A stretch of DNA of 64,000 nucleotides from a virus (IMGVR_UViG_3300028563_000011:1-64000); one strand, 5' to 3'. Shown: positions 1 to 6,846, counted from the first letter of the stretch. The notes: a model not told the origin generated them from the sequence alone. Translations and numbers: made by a program.

Positions 1-26
1 ACGGCTACTAGGGGGGGGGGGGAGGT

Positions 27-269
27 TTATACTGGGTATAAACCAATCAATTCCCCATCTTCACCTACCTGTCCACTTAGAAAGTGCTTCCCTTCAGCAC
101 AATCAATATAAAGTGATTGAAACCGATCTTTGAACCTTGAATCACTTTTGATTGTACGTTTTTCACCTTCAGGAATACAATCAAAGCCCCCATCACATTT
201 TACGGTTTGTCCCTCCTTACAGGTCGTAATATGTGCCCAAGGCACACCAAAGGTATCAGTCAGAGGCAT
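27..269 (-). CDS. small hypothetical protein (80 aa)
   Basis: I do not recognise the family. The product is soluble with four Cys (C17, C25, C31, C57) and no membrane segment. It is the most distal gene of the leftward group at the left edge. Its stop codon lies inside a perfect 9-bp inverted repeat at 24-44 with loop TGG, and a run of twelve G follows at 11-22. The hairpin could protect the transcript end but has no T-tract in the leftward direction. Confidence 0.6.
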   Translation of the reverse strand: MPLTDTFGVPWAHITTCKEGQTVKCDGGFDCIPEGEKRTIKSDSRFKDRFQSLYIDCAEGKHFLSGQVGEDGELIGLYPV

Positions 270-284
270 CTAATTCTCCAAATG

Positions 285-791
285 TTAGAGTTTACCCTTA
301 TGGACCAAGAAATCCAACATTCCCGACTGAACATACCCAGGGTAAGAACGCTCAATTGCAATGGGTATATTTCCTATGTTACATAGCATTTGTCTTAAAC
401 TAACCTCACCAAAGAAAGAGAGATAATCAGCTTCGCAGCGCGCTACCATCCTACCCAAAATCACTAATTGAACAGGATCAAGTATACTTGAAGAAACCCG
501 CCCTTCTAAGTGCTTACAGACCATAGCACAGTTCTCAACGTAAGAACTCGGAGCAGACTTTTTCAAGATAAAGTTGTTGAGGTCTTTTGCTACTGTACCC
601 CGCCTCTGTAATTCATATACAATTCCTAGAGTTAACCAATCGTTGAACTCTTCATTCTTGTCCTCTGCCTTAGTCTTACCCTGACCCAATAAAAATGACA
701 CTCGCGTTTTTACTTGCTTAAGCTCATCAGGCGAAAGCTTCGGGAGTAAGGCCAAAATTTCTTGAAATTTAGTAGTCATCACATATGACAT
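285..791 (-). CDS. hypothetical protein (168 aa)
   Basis: Unrecognised, soluble and probably mostly helical. The N-terminal LSPDELKQVKTRVSFLL is amphipathic. Residues 90-168 hold several Cys and a hydrophobic helix-rich section. The start may be M1 or M5; neither has a good Shine-Dalgarno (SD) sequence. It sits 12 bp downstream of the phosphoribosyltransferase stop, so it is probably co-transcribed with it. Confidence 0.6.
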   Translation of the reverse strand: MSYVMTTKFQEILALLPKLSPDELKQVKTRVSFLLGQGKTKAEDKNEEFNDWLTLGIVYELQRRGTVAKDLNNFILKKSAPSSYVENCAMVCKHLEGRVSSSILDPVQLVILGRMVARCEADYLSFFGEVSLRQMLCNIGNIPIAIERSYPGYVQSGMLDFLVHKGKL

Positions 792-803
792 GTAAATAAA
801 GCA

Positions 804-1193
804 CTAAACCAAATTCTCCCTTTCAATACTTCCTGCTCGCGCAAAAACAACCAAACCAAAAATAATAGGTTCGGGGCCTACCTTCTCACGAAGAGCCCTC
901 CTACAATCCTCCATACTTTTACCAGTCGTATAAACATCATCAACAATAAGGTATGAATTTGCTGCAGGATCACAATATGATTTTAGAGCATCAGCAAATC
1001 GCACAGCATTGTCTATAGTACTTCTCGACTTACCTTTAGGTACAGGTATAACCTCTTTATATACAAACCTCCAATTTTGAGACATAAACGCAAGAGTTTT
1101 CCAAACCTCTTCTGTAAGGTAGTCACAATCAATCTTCCATCTGGATTTTTGTCCAGAACTCAAAGTAAAATCACCAAGACGAAATAAACCCAT
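804..1193 (-). CDS. phosphoribosyltransferase-fold protein (129 aa)
   Basis: Likely PRPP-dependent transferase of the orotate PRTase-like type I fold. The PRPP-binding loop is visible as LIVDDVYTTGKS near residues 82-93: two acidic residues followed by TTG. The start region GDFTLSSGQKSRWKIDCD resembles the N-terminus of orotate PRTases. The frame is open upstream to a GTG at 1244, but I prefer the ATG at 1193. It has a TGGAG SD about 8 nt upstream, and the upstream stretch is occupied by a strong terminator-like hairpin. Substrate is unknown; orotate, or a nucleobase in phage nucleotide salvage, is possible. It directly follows the VWA gene. Confidence 0.75.
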   Translation of the reverse strand: MGLFRLGDFTLSSGQKSRWKIDCDYLTEEVWKTLAFMSQNWRFVYKEVIPVPKGKSRSTIDNAVRFADALKSYCDPAANSYLIVDDVYTTGKSMEDCRRALREKVGPEPIIFGLVVFARAGSIERENLV

Positions 1194-1216
1194 ACTTACT
1201 ACTCCAAAAAGGTAGA

Positions 1217-1238
1217 GGGGAGGGATCAATCCCTCCCC
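1217..1238 (-). terminator. hairpin between VWA and PRTase genes
   Basis: GGGGAGGGAT and ATCCCTCCCC form a perfect 10-bp stem around a 2-nt centre. Reading leftward it is followed by TCTACCTTTTT. This is a plausible Rho-independent terminator or attenuator just after the VWA stop and before the PRTase ATG, so read-through would set PRTase levels. Confidence 0.6.
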
Positions 1239-1244
1239 CTTCAC

Positions 1245-1865
1245 TTACTTATTAAAATCAGGCTTTTCTTCAGCAGAATAAGACATAGACTGACCACTAG
1301 CCCCAAAAGCCGCTCGTTTAAGAGCCATACTGCGGAAAGCAGTATCCAACTTTGCCTTACCAACACTCAGCGTAGCAGCGGAAGCGTTCCCGTAGGAAGC
1401 GGCTTGGACAGCATTATCAAAATCAGCCCCAAGGAAGATCACCTGCCAACCTTTAGTGCGACAGCTGTCCAACAATGCCTTAGCCTGAGTGTGAGTGTAC
1501 TCCCTGGAAGCATTTTCATGCCCATCAGTAATGATGATCAACACAACCTTATCGTATTGAACACCATTTAAACCAGCCTGAGCACGAGTAACCAACTTAC
1601 CGATAGCATCATTCAAAGGAGTATAGCCACGAGGCTTGACTTCTTGTTCAGTAACCGGCTTCCAAGTCGCAGGGATAATCCTATCCCGGACCACATCAAA
1701 GGTAGACTCACCACCCACACGCTCATCAAACAAAGCAAGGGTAACCCCCGTATCTACGTTCTTTTCAACAAGATCAGAAACGTAGCTATTGAGCGCGGAA
1801 AGAGTTTCCTTCCAACGATCACTCATAGAACCAGAACGGTCCAAGAGAATAAAGTCATGCTGCAT
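1245..1865 (-). CDS. VWA-domain protein (206 aa)
   Basis: A von Willebrand factor A domain fills the protein. All three metal-ion-dependent adhesion site parts are present: DRSGS (D9, S11, S13) after the first hydrophobic strand, a Thr in RGYTPLND near residue 82, and ITDGHEN near residue 112. There is no signal peptide or membrane segment, so it is probably an intracellular metal-dependent protein-binding module. The start has GGAG about 8 nt upstream. In other systems free VWA proteins often partner with MoxR-type AAA+ ATPases. The AAA+ protein at 9287-10762 is not adjacent and is not MoxR-like, so no pairing is claimed. Confidence 0.85.
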   Translation of the reverse strand: MQHDFILLDRSGSMSDRWKETLSALNSYVSDLVEKNVDTGVTLALFDERVGGESTFDVVRDRIIPATWKPVTEQEVKPRGYTPLNDAIGKLVTRAQAGLNGVQYDKVVLIIITDGHENASREYTHTQAKALLDSCRTKGWQVIFLGADFDNAVQAASYGNASAATLSVGKAKLDTAFRSMALKRAAFGASGQSMSYSAEEKPDFNK

Positions 1866-1907
1866 TGTAGTTCTCCAAAGTTGTGTATAATATCATACTA
1901 CTTGTAC

Positions 1908-2371
1908 TTAAATCCAAGTAGTAGGGACTTTATGACCAGGCCCAAAACATAACTCTTGATCTCCATTAGGCCAGATTATAGCTAAAGGCTTGTGGATCTT
2001 TAGAGCGTAACGAATTGTAGCCCAAGTCCCACTACCAATCATCTTTTCTTCATAGCCATAAGGACAAGCTAACACAAAGTCAGAAGAATCAACAATATTT
2101 TTGTTGCGTTCTAGTGGGGGTTTTACGGGTCAATTATGTCACCATCTTCAAAACCCCCAATAAATTCATGACAAGGTCTCAACCTTACCTTTAGTTTTAA
2201 CTCTTTAGCGATAACATGGAATTGAGTATCAGCCCCTTCTGCTGCACCATGTGTTACCCAATCTGGCTTTATTTCAACTAAAACTTGCTTTATACGAACA
2301 AGCTGGATAGGACTAGCTCCTTTACGAGTACCAGTAAACCCTACAACAACAGGTATTTCTACAGTTTCCAT
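1908..2371 (-). pseudogene. SLOG/DprA-like Rossmann protein, split by a frameshift
   Basis: Residues 1-82 (2371 to 2123) begin with VVVGFTGTRKG, the nucleotide-binding loop typical of SLOG/DprA-like proteins, and contain THGAAEGAD. The frame stops at TAA near 2125. In the -1 frame from about 2128 to 1908 the rest of the family reads on: PPLERNKNIVDSSDFVLACP, SGTWATIRYA, LAIIWPNGD. One missing base in the CCCG run would restore a single protein of about 154 aa. It could be a true mutation, programmed frameshifting or a sequencing error. A SLOG protein would be expected to bind a nucleotide-like ligand. Confidence 0.75.
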
Positions 2372-2376
2372 TTGTA

Positions 2377-2835
2377 CTACACTTTCACTTTTAACTTAAC
2401 ACCGGGGGGCTGGTACGCATTGTACATCTTGTTGAAGTGAAGCTCACAATACTTGGCGTTACATAGCACAGGTTCTCCACAGTAACATTCCAAGTCCCGA
2501 GGATCCCCTACAACAAAGTGACACTGTTGTGAAGTGAGAGAAGCTAAGGTCTTGCCTTTGTACGGAACAACAGGCTTAAGTTGCATCCGGGGTACTGATA
2601 CTTTATCCGCTATGTCTTGTAGACGCCTGATTTGGTTAACACTGTCTGGAGTTTTACCTTTCAATAAGATTTCTATCTTTTTACGTATAGCACTACTTGT
2701 TGCTTTATGTCCGTTCTTGTCTACCGGGAGTAAAGCTGCAATATGAGCATACCTTTTGCCTTCTTGGTACCATTTTAAGATTTGATCAAGAGACTCAGTA
2801 TTCCAGAGATGTTTGGTGAAGTTATCTTTACGCAT
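2377..2835 (-). CDS. gcrA: GcrA-family transcription regulator (152 aa)
   Basis: Homologue of GcrA, the alphaproteobacterial sigma70 partner that activates promoters carrying CcrM-methylated GANTC. The N-terminal 50 residues form a helix-turn-helix-like segment (ILKWYQEGKRYAHIAALL, then SSAIRKKI) at the place of the GcrA DNA-binding domain. Residues 104-143 match the conserved C-terminal sigma-binding signature: C-x5-GDPR, YCGEPV, YCELH and AYQPP. Its order next to the SLOG gene suggests one leftward early operon. A phage copy could redirect host polymerase or act on methylated phage promoters (inference). It is the best clue to host class in the window. Confidence 0.85.
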   Translation of the reverse strand: MRKDNFTKHLWNTESLDQILKWYQEGKRYAHIAALLPVDKNGHKATSSAIRKKIEILLKGKTPDSVNQIRRLQDIADKVSVPRMQLKPVVPYKGKTLASLTSQQCHFVVGDPRDLECYCGEPVLCNAKYCELHFNKMYNAYQPPGVKLKVKV

Positions 2836-2948
2836 TTTTATTCCTTAAAAGGGTGGAGGAGTTATTCTAACATACTCTTTTGAATAAAACCACCCGATCA
2901 ATTACTTCATCATAAAGATTATTTATGGTTTGTTGGATTAATAGAATA

Positions 2949-3338
2949 TTATTCTTCCCAAGGTGGTTTTATACAATTTGACTCATTTGACGTTATATCA
3001 GATGACGTTAACTCAACTCTTGGTTCTTCTTTTACCGTATTTGTGACTGGTTTGTCCTTAAATACCTTAAACCTATCAGGCATGATCAAAGTTGTATTAC
3101 AGTTGGGATTAACACATCTAAACCATTGAGAATAATAGTACGGTTGATTCAGATGTTTTTGAGTTATCTTAAGATGAGACTGTACTTCAGTTATTAAACC
3201 ACATCGCGGGCATAATTCACCGTAAGGATCAGTCTTAAGTGATTTATTAGTTTTAGTAAGATATTCAAGTGTTGCTTTAAGCAAGTCTTCAAAAGACTTA
3301 TATTTTAATCCTCTTAAATATCGTTTACTATGCTTCAT
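2949..3338 (-). CDS. zinc-ribbon hypothetical protein (129 aa)
   Basis: Residues 43-80 carry CPRCG and CVNPNC pairs about 31 residues apart, a four-Cys zinc-ribbon pattern. The N-terminus is basic and the C-terminus is Ser/Thr/Glu-rich and probably disordered. It is the first gene of the leftward block after the non-coding tract. Function is unknown; nucleic acid binding is the usual role of such ribbons. Confidence 0.6.
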   Translation of the reverse strand: MKHSKRYLRGLKYKSFEDLLKATLEYLTKTNKSLKTDPYGELCPRCGLITEVQSHLKITQKHLNQPYYYSQWFRCVNPNCNTTLIMPDRFKVFKDKPVTNTVKEEPRVELTSSDITSNESNCIKPPWEE

Positions 3339-3401
3339 ACGTTGTTTTCCTTAGCCTTAAATACATCCATATCCTTACTTAACTTCATCAAAGCGGTGTT
3401 T

Positions 3402-3600
3402 CCATACCTTGGCTTAAGCACAGCCAAGGTATGGTGACTTCACCTGAAGGGAGCCACTGTCCATACAGATCCAACAACCCAGTAAAGGGTAAGCCCAGAA
3501 CATCGTAGGGGCTTTTACGTTGCCTTGAAGGTGCAGAGACTGATCACCGCCGATCTGCTAACGGTGGCTCCTTGGGTCGTATAGTACCGTTGCCCAAACT
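3402..3600 (+). ncRNA. structured RNA with group I intron-like core element
   Basis: Positions 3526-3540 read GAAGGTGCAGAGACT, which matches the R element (P7 5' strand) of tRNA-Leu-type group I introns. A P8-like hairpin follows (CCGCCG/CGGTGG, 3547-3567), then TATAGT near 3580-3585 in the S position. GGTGA (3433-3437) can pair with TCACC (3544-3548) as P3. A perfect 13-bp hairpin (3402-3414 with 3422-3434) is in the P2 place and CTGT/ACAG in the P5 place. P4 and Q are weak, P7 would be only about 4 bp, and no interrupted gene is visible. It may be a degenerate intron, a related ribozyme or another structured RNA. Confidence 0.4.
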
Positions 3601-3601
3601 T

Positions 3602-3744
3602 GTGACAAACCGTGTCACTTTTAGTGCTCTATTACAAGCACAATTGTCTTTACAGCCGTCAACGCCACTATGTATTGGCGTTATGTAGGTTTATTCCCAG
3701 ACTACTTTTTAGTAGCTGGGCTTGGTAAATTTATTTTTACCAAG
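3602..3744. repeat. cluster of consecutive hairpins
   Basis: Five inverted repeats follow one another: GTGAC/GTCAC (3602-3618), GTGCT/AGCAC (3623-3642), AACGCC/GGCGTT (3661-3682), CCCAG-CTACT/AGTAG-CTGGG (3696-3720) and a 9-bp CTTGGTAAA/TTTACCAAG (3721-3744). No open frame with a start signal occupies them. They may belong to a longer structured RNA or a replication/packaging site between the divergent transcription units. Confidence 0.5.
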
Positions 3745-3760
3745 CTGGCGAATTTTAGCG

Positions 3761-3789
3761 TTGACTTTGTTATATGGAAGCAGTATATA
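3761..3789 (+). promoter_or_regulatory. sigma70-type promoter, TTGACT-17-TATATA
   Basis: The -35 TTGACT (3761-3766) and -10 TATATA (3784-3789) are separated by exactly 17 bp. Both boxes lie in an inverted repeat (TTGAC/GTCAA and GTTATAT/ATATAAC, 3761-3798), so the promoter DNA could extrude or be bound by a dimer. It would fire into the short RNA at about 3797-3880. Confidence 0.55.
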
Positions 3790-3796
3790 ACTTGTC

Positions 3797-3880
3797 AACG
3801 GGTGTGGGTTTCGCCTGCAACAGCTTTACCACACTCAGCCCAGGGGGGTTTTAATTAGCCTCGCCTGGGCACTTCTTTTT
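3797..3880 (+). ncRNA. candidate small RNA (~85 nt)
   Basis: It starts about 8 nt after the promoter -10 at 3784. It contains GTGTGG/CCACAC (3802-3807 with 3829-3834). It ends with GCCCAGG/CCTGGGC (3838-3844 with 3864-3870) followed by ACTTCTTTTT, a Rho-independent terminator pattern. No start codon with SD is inside. Promoter, structured body and terminator together make a compact sRNA gene. Target unknown. Confidence 0.45.
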
Positions 3881-4396
3881 CTATAGCCTACTTACATACG
3901 TTTCGTAAAGTTGTTTATTAGGCCCAAAACTGAGTCTAGGGTCTTCCCATAGAAGTGACGTTTGGGAGTGCTTGGGAGGGGAGCGCTAGGAGGGCCTAGG
4001 TCCCTCCATTTTACCTCCTCCACGAGCTCCTAAAGCCGAATTAGACCCTATCCCTAGAAAAGGGACCCCCACCATCAACTACCATGGAGCCCCCACCATG
4101 GAGTTCACCATCAAAATAGACCCCAAAATCACCATACGGTGTCACCGTACGGATATTGTGGTTTTTCATTGAGTTTTGGGGATATTGATCCCCCCTGGGG
4201 CTTTCCCCCTTCCAGGGCGGGTTCCGAGCTCCCCCCCCCCCCGGCCAAGCTGGAAGCCTCCGAACCTTCCGCCGTTCGGGGCGTTTTAAGTAATTCTACG
4301 AGCCGTTACTTCGATTACTTGGATTTACTTAAGAAGAGCCTTGTAAGAAAAACGGCCTCTACTGTAAAAATGCAAGGTTTCGATGTATTAAAGAAT
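3881..4396. other. non-coding tract between divergent units
   Basis: No gene is supported here. It holds short repeats and palindromes (GGAGGG/CCCTCC near 3990-4010, repeated CCCCCACCAT near 4070-4095, GGGGATATTGATCCCC near 4180) and a run of twelve C at 4231-4242. The only long frame (from GTG 4139) lacks an SD and has low-complexity composition, so I do not call it. Confidence 0.5.
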
Positions 4397-4425
4397 TTGA
4401 CTTTTTTCGACCGTTTTGGTAGAAT
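4397..4425 (+). promoter_or_regulatory. sigma70-type promoter of the rightward operon
   Basis: TTGACT (4397-4402), a 17-bp spacer and TAGAAT (4420-4425) give a near-consensus vegetative promoter facing the rightward gene block. It is the best candidate for starting the early transcript and lies about 755 bp before the first ATG. Confidence 0.6.
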
Positions 4426-4431
4426 GCCCCT

Positions 4432-5160
4432 GGGTTTGGAAGGCCGTAACGCCCCGAGCGCCCTCAGAGGCCGCCGCGCGGTAGCGCGGGTAGGCGAAGC
4501 TGCGAAGCGGGCTCCAAGCTAACCGCCAGCGAGGCCAACTGCCTCCGGTATAACGCTCCAGGACGCGCGCAAACGCGGCCACAGGATCACGCTAGGGCGC
4601 GCAGGCCGGGACCGTCATTCGCTGCAAGGTCAGGGTCAAGACCACGCGCGAAGCCTCGAACGGCGAGTAGCGCGAGTCAGCCCGGATTGCGCCCAGAAAA
4701 GTAGGGTGCATTCACCCACCGGCGAGGCGGGTTAAAACGGCTGGCGTCGGAACAACCCCAGATCCTTTGGAAGGCGCAAGCCGGCTAGGCCGAGCCCGTC
4801 TTCCGAGCACTTTTGCCCCAATGCAACCGAACGGATCCGCGTGGTACGGCGTAAAAACGCCGTTCTCGCTTGCTAAACGCGGCGTTGTCGGATAGTTAAA
4901 GGCGAAAAAGGCTCGGAAAGGCGTCAGCGCTACGCACGGAAATCGTCCTTCCAGATAAAAGCACAGGGCAGTCACCGCGCGGTCAGAGCGCGCGGCGTCA
5001 CAGGCCGACGCATACAAATTCGGATCGATCTCTCTCCTCCTATGAGCGGCGGGTGACGTTGAGGCTTCGAGCCTCGGGGTTTGCCTGCCGTCGTTCAGCA
5101 TGAATTCCGCCTCCTCGTGGCGCTGAATGGGCAACGCGCAATACCGCGCGGCTGAGAGAA
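4432..5160 (+). other. long GC-rich transcribed leader
   Basis: No protein gene is supported; the long leftward frame here is an antisense shadow of GC-rich DNA. Hairpins are dense: ACGGCGT-AAAA-ACGCCGT (4846-4863), CGCGC/GCGCG (about 4977-4993), GAGGCT-TCG-AGCCTC (5061-5075). If the 4397 promoter is used, the first mRNA has a structured leader of about 750 nt, long enough for regulatory or structural RNA. Composition differs sharply from the AT-richer leftward genes on its left. Confidence 0.45.
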
Positions 5161-5179
5161 TTTTATAGGAGAGAGAACT

Positions 5180-5728
5180 ATGATGACCCTCAATACCGAA
5201 GCCAACACCACCGACACCAACAAGTCCGAGGCGTCCTCCGTTGCCAAGGCACTGCTCGATGCAGTCAACGCCAAGGCGAAGAAGGCCAATCGGGCCGAAC
5301 GGCGCGCGGCGGCGAAGGCCATGGCGAAGGCTTCCAAGGAAGCGGCGCAGGTTGCTTCCGAGGTTGCTCCGGCTGCTCCGGCGCCGGTTCAGGAAGTCAA
5401 GTCCCCGGAAGTGCCGGTCCAACTCACGGCCAGCACGCGGGACTATGCTTCCATGCGCCGTTTCATAAAGAAGTACGGGCGCAGCGCGGTGGAAGGCGCC
5501 TTGCGTGAGGTTGCCAAGGAAGTCAGCGGCCGACGGATCTTTGCGCCGACGGACGTCATCACGCTTCTGAAGGCGGAAAATCCGCACGCTCGCGGCACCA
5601 AGAACTGGAAGCGTTGGAACAAGTACCGCAATGGGATGACCGTTGCGGAAGCGGTGAAGGCGGGCATCGAGCGCGCCAACATCCGTTACCTCAACAGCAT
5701 CAATTACATCGCGGTCAGCGGTGGCTGA
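5180..5728 (+). CDS. Ala/Lys-rich basic hypothetical protein (182 aa)
   Basis: First gene of the rightward block. Residues 20-90 are rich in Ala, Lys and Pro (AKAKKANRAERRAAAKAMAK), probably a disordered or helical basic arm. Residues 85-182 form a compact basic domain with FIKKYGRSAVEGALREVAKE and NWKRWNKYRNGMTVAEAVKAG, which looks like a helical nucleic-acid-binding domain. It starts at ATG 5180 after TATAGGAGAGAGAACT; a second ATG follows directly. Codon use is much GC-richer than most neighbours. Possibly an early host-takeover or nucleoid-associated protein (inference). Confidence 0.7.
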   Translation: MMTLNTEANTTDTNKSEASSVAKALLDAVNAKAKKANRAERRAAAKAMAKASKEAAQVASEVAPAAPAPVQEVKSPEVPVQLTASTRDYASMRRFIKKYGRSAVEGALREVAKEVSGRRIFAPTDVITLLKAENPHARGTKNWKRWNKYRNGMTVAEAVKAGIERANIRYLNSINYIAVSGG

Positions 5729-5773
5729 GTGCAGCTAGGGCGGTCCCCGTAGGGACCGCCTTATGGTGTACTC
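5727..5773 (+). promoter_or_regulatory. intergenic hairpin element 1
   Basis: Outer stem GAGTGCA/TGTACTC, inner stem GGCGGTCCC/GGGACCGCC, five-prime internal-loop side GCTAG. It overlaps the upstream stop codon and ends 16 nt before the next ATG. Member of the repeated family described in the findings. Confidence 0.75.
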
Positions 5774-5788
5774 CATAGGAGAGAGAAC

Positions 5789-5965
5789 ATGTTGTACTAC
5801 GAAGAGATTTACAACTTCCTGTATATGAGTAGCTACTCCGAAGCGGAGAAAGCACGAGCTCGGTGCGAGATCACGCATATGTCGGATCAAGACTGGAACG
5901 ATTGGGTCAGTTACCGTAACCAACGCCGACGGCAGGAAGCTCACCAATCCAAAGCATGTGTTTAG
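5789..5965 (+). CDS. small hypothetical protein (58 aa)
   Basis: Begins ATG TTG TAC TAC GAA 5 nt after ATAGGAGAGAGA. The product starts MLYYEEIYNFLYMSSYSE and ends with a basic Arg-rich stretch (NQRRRQEAHQS). Helical, soluble and unrecognised. It lies between hairpin elements 1 and 2. Confidence 0.6.
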   Translation: MLYYEEIYNFLYMSSYSEAEKARARCEITHMSDQDWNDWVSYRNQRRRQEAHQSKACV

Positions 5966-5981
5966 CTTTGGACGGTTTGAG

Positions 5982-6022
5982 GTAGCAGCTAGCGTAGCCT
6001 ACGGGCTACGTCAGGGTGCTAC
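5982..6022 (+). promoter_or_regulatory. intergenic hairpin element 2
   Basis: Outer stem GTAGCA/TGCTAC (different bases from element 1, pairing kept), inner stem CGTAGCC/GGCTACG, internal loop GCTAG and TCAGGG. A further hairpin GAGTCAAGT/ACTGACTC follows before the SD. Confidence 0.75.
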
Positions 6023-6088
6023 TGCACCACGACCGGACCTGAGTCAAGTCCCAAAACTGACTCAACTCATCTTATAGGAGAGAGAACC

Positions 6089-6349
6089 ATGAGCTTGCAA
6101 GAAACACGTCGTGAGACCGTCAAGGAACGGCTGGCCCGGTTGGAAGCCGAAAATGAACGGCTAAATGCCGCCATCCGCAAGAAGTCTTCTAGCAATCTTC
6201 GGCTGGCGTTGGGGAACAAGAGGAATATCTCCCTCTACGGTCTCCAGAAGTGGCCCGTGACGTTCTATCGGGATCAATGGGAAAAGATCCTAGACATGGC
6301 GGATGAAATCCGTGAGTTCATCAAGAACAATCAAGACAAACTCGCCTAA
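6089..6349 (+). CDS. coiled-coil hypothetical protein (86 aa)
   Basis: Residues 8-35 (TVKERLARLEAENERLNAAI) have leucine heptads typical of a short parallel coiled coil. A basic segment follows, then an acidic amphipathic helix. Probably an oligomeric small phage protein. Starts after TATAGGAGAGAGAACC. Confidence 0.65.
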   Translation: MSLQETRRETVKERLARLEAENERLNAAIRKKSSSNLRLALGNKRNISLYGLQKWPVTFYRDQWEKILDMADEIREFIKNNQDKLA

Positions 6350-6362
6350 AGGGAGCTTCCTC

Positions 6363-6452
6363 ATGTTCTTCAGTTGGAAAGGCGCAACCGATGGGTTAGT
6401 GTTGAACCTTGTGATTGTGCTAGCAATCATGCTTGTTTTGCATTGGCTTTGA
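6363..6452 (+). CDS. 29-aa single-membrane-segment peptide
   Basis: The frame reads MFFSWKGATDGLVLNLVIVL and then a further hydrophobic run ending HWL. GGGAG lies about 8 nt before the ATG. Residues 10-28 are a transmembrane helix. It follows the coiled-coil gene by 13 nt, so it is probably co-translated. Too small to assign. Confidence 0.5.
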   Translation: MFFSWKGATDGLVLNLVIVLAIMLVLHWL

Positions 6453-6456
6453 TCGG

Positions 6457-6502
6457 AGTGCAGCTAGGGCGGATCCTGGATGGATCCGCCTCAGGGTGCA
6501 TT
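6457..6502 (+). promoter_or_regulatory. intergenic hairpin element 3
   Basis: Outer AGTGCA/TGCATT (one G-U), inner GGCGGATCC/GGATCCGCC, loop sides GCTAG and TCAGGG. Compared with element 1, two inner base pairs changed on both strands. Confidence 0.75.
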
Positions 6503-6552
6503 ACCGCACCAATACGGTGGAAATGGTTCCACCAAAGAGGAGAGTGAAGATC

Positions 6553-6837
6553 ATGACCGCAATGGACAACCTTCAGAGCCAAGGCTACCCGGACCAGGAC
6601 AACGTCTCCAACTTGGAGCAGGACCAGGCCCGTGTGGATGCCCTCCGTGAGGACTTCCTGGAAGCCGACGCCGAAGGTGATACGGCCCGTGCCGACCAGG
6701 ACGTGGCGGAAGCTGAGGCAATCATGGCCCAGGACCCTGCCGTCGATCCGGATGGGTCGGACGATGACGATAACGATGCTGACGACAACATCAGCACCGA
6801 TGACGGCGTCAGTGACGAAGTCGAGGGCGATCTCTAA
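6553..6837 (+). CDS. very acidic small protein (94 aa)
   Basis: The start is the ATG at 6553 after AGAGGAGAG; the frame is open further upstream but has no ribosome-binding site (RBS) there. The protein is dominated by Asp/Glu, with residues 60-80 nearly all Asp (PDGSDDDDNDADDNIS). Such DNA-mimic-like acidic proteins are common among phage inhibitors of nucleases or DNA-binding proteins. That role is inference from composition only. Confidence 0.65.
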   Translation: MTAMDNLQSQGYPDQDNVSNLEQDQARVDALREDFLEADAEGDTARADQDVAEAEAIMAQDPAVDPDGSDDDDNDADDNISTDDGVSDEVEGDL

Positions 6838-6846
6838 TCGCCTTTG

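Noticed and set aside
1194-1244. GTG start of the phosphoribosyltransferase at 1244
   Set aside because: The first 17 codons would read through the terminator-like hairpin, while ATG 1193 has a proper SD.
1644-1952. + strand frame of 102 codons over the VWA gene
   Set aside because: Antisense to a VWA domain with intact motifs; no ribosome site.
4139-4522. Open frame of 127 codons on the + strand
   Set aside because: GTG start without SD, low-complexity Pro/Arg sequence, spans the C12 run and the 4397 promoter; codon pattern is not gene-like.
3345-5160. tRNA genes in the non-coding tract
   Set aside because: No T-loop GGTTCRA signature with a matching acceptor stem was found on either strand by eye.
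4712-5587. Long - strand frame (291 codons)
   Set aside because: It is antisense to the real gene at 5180-5728 over half its length and Arg/Pro-rich as expected of shadows in GC-rich DNA; no SD.
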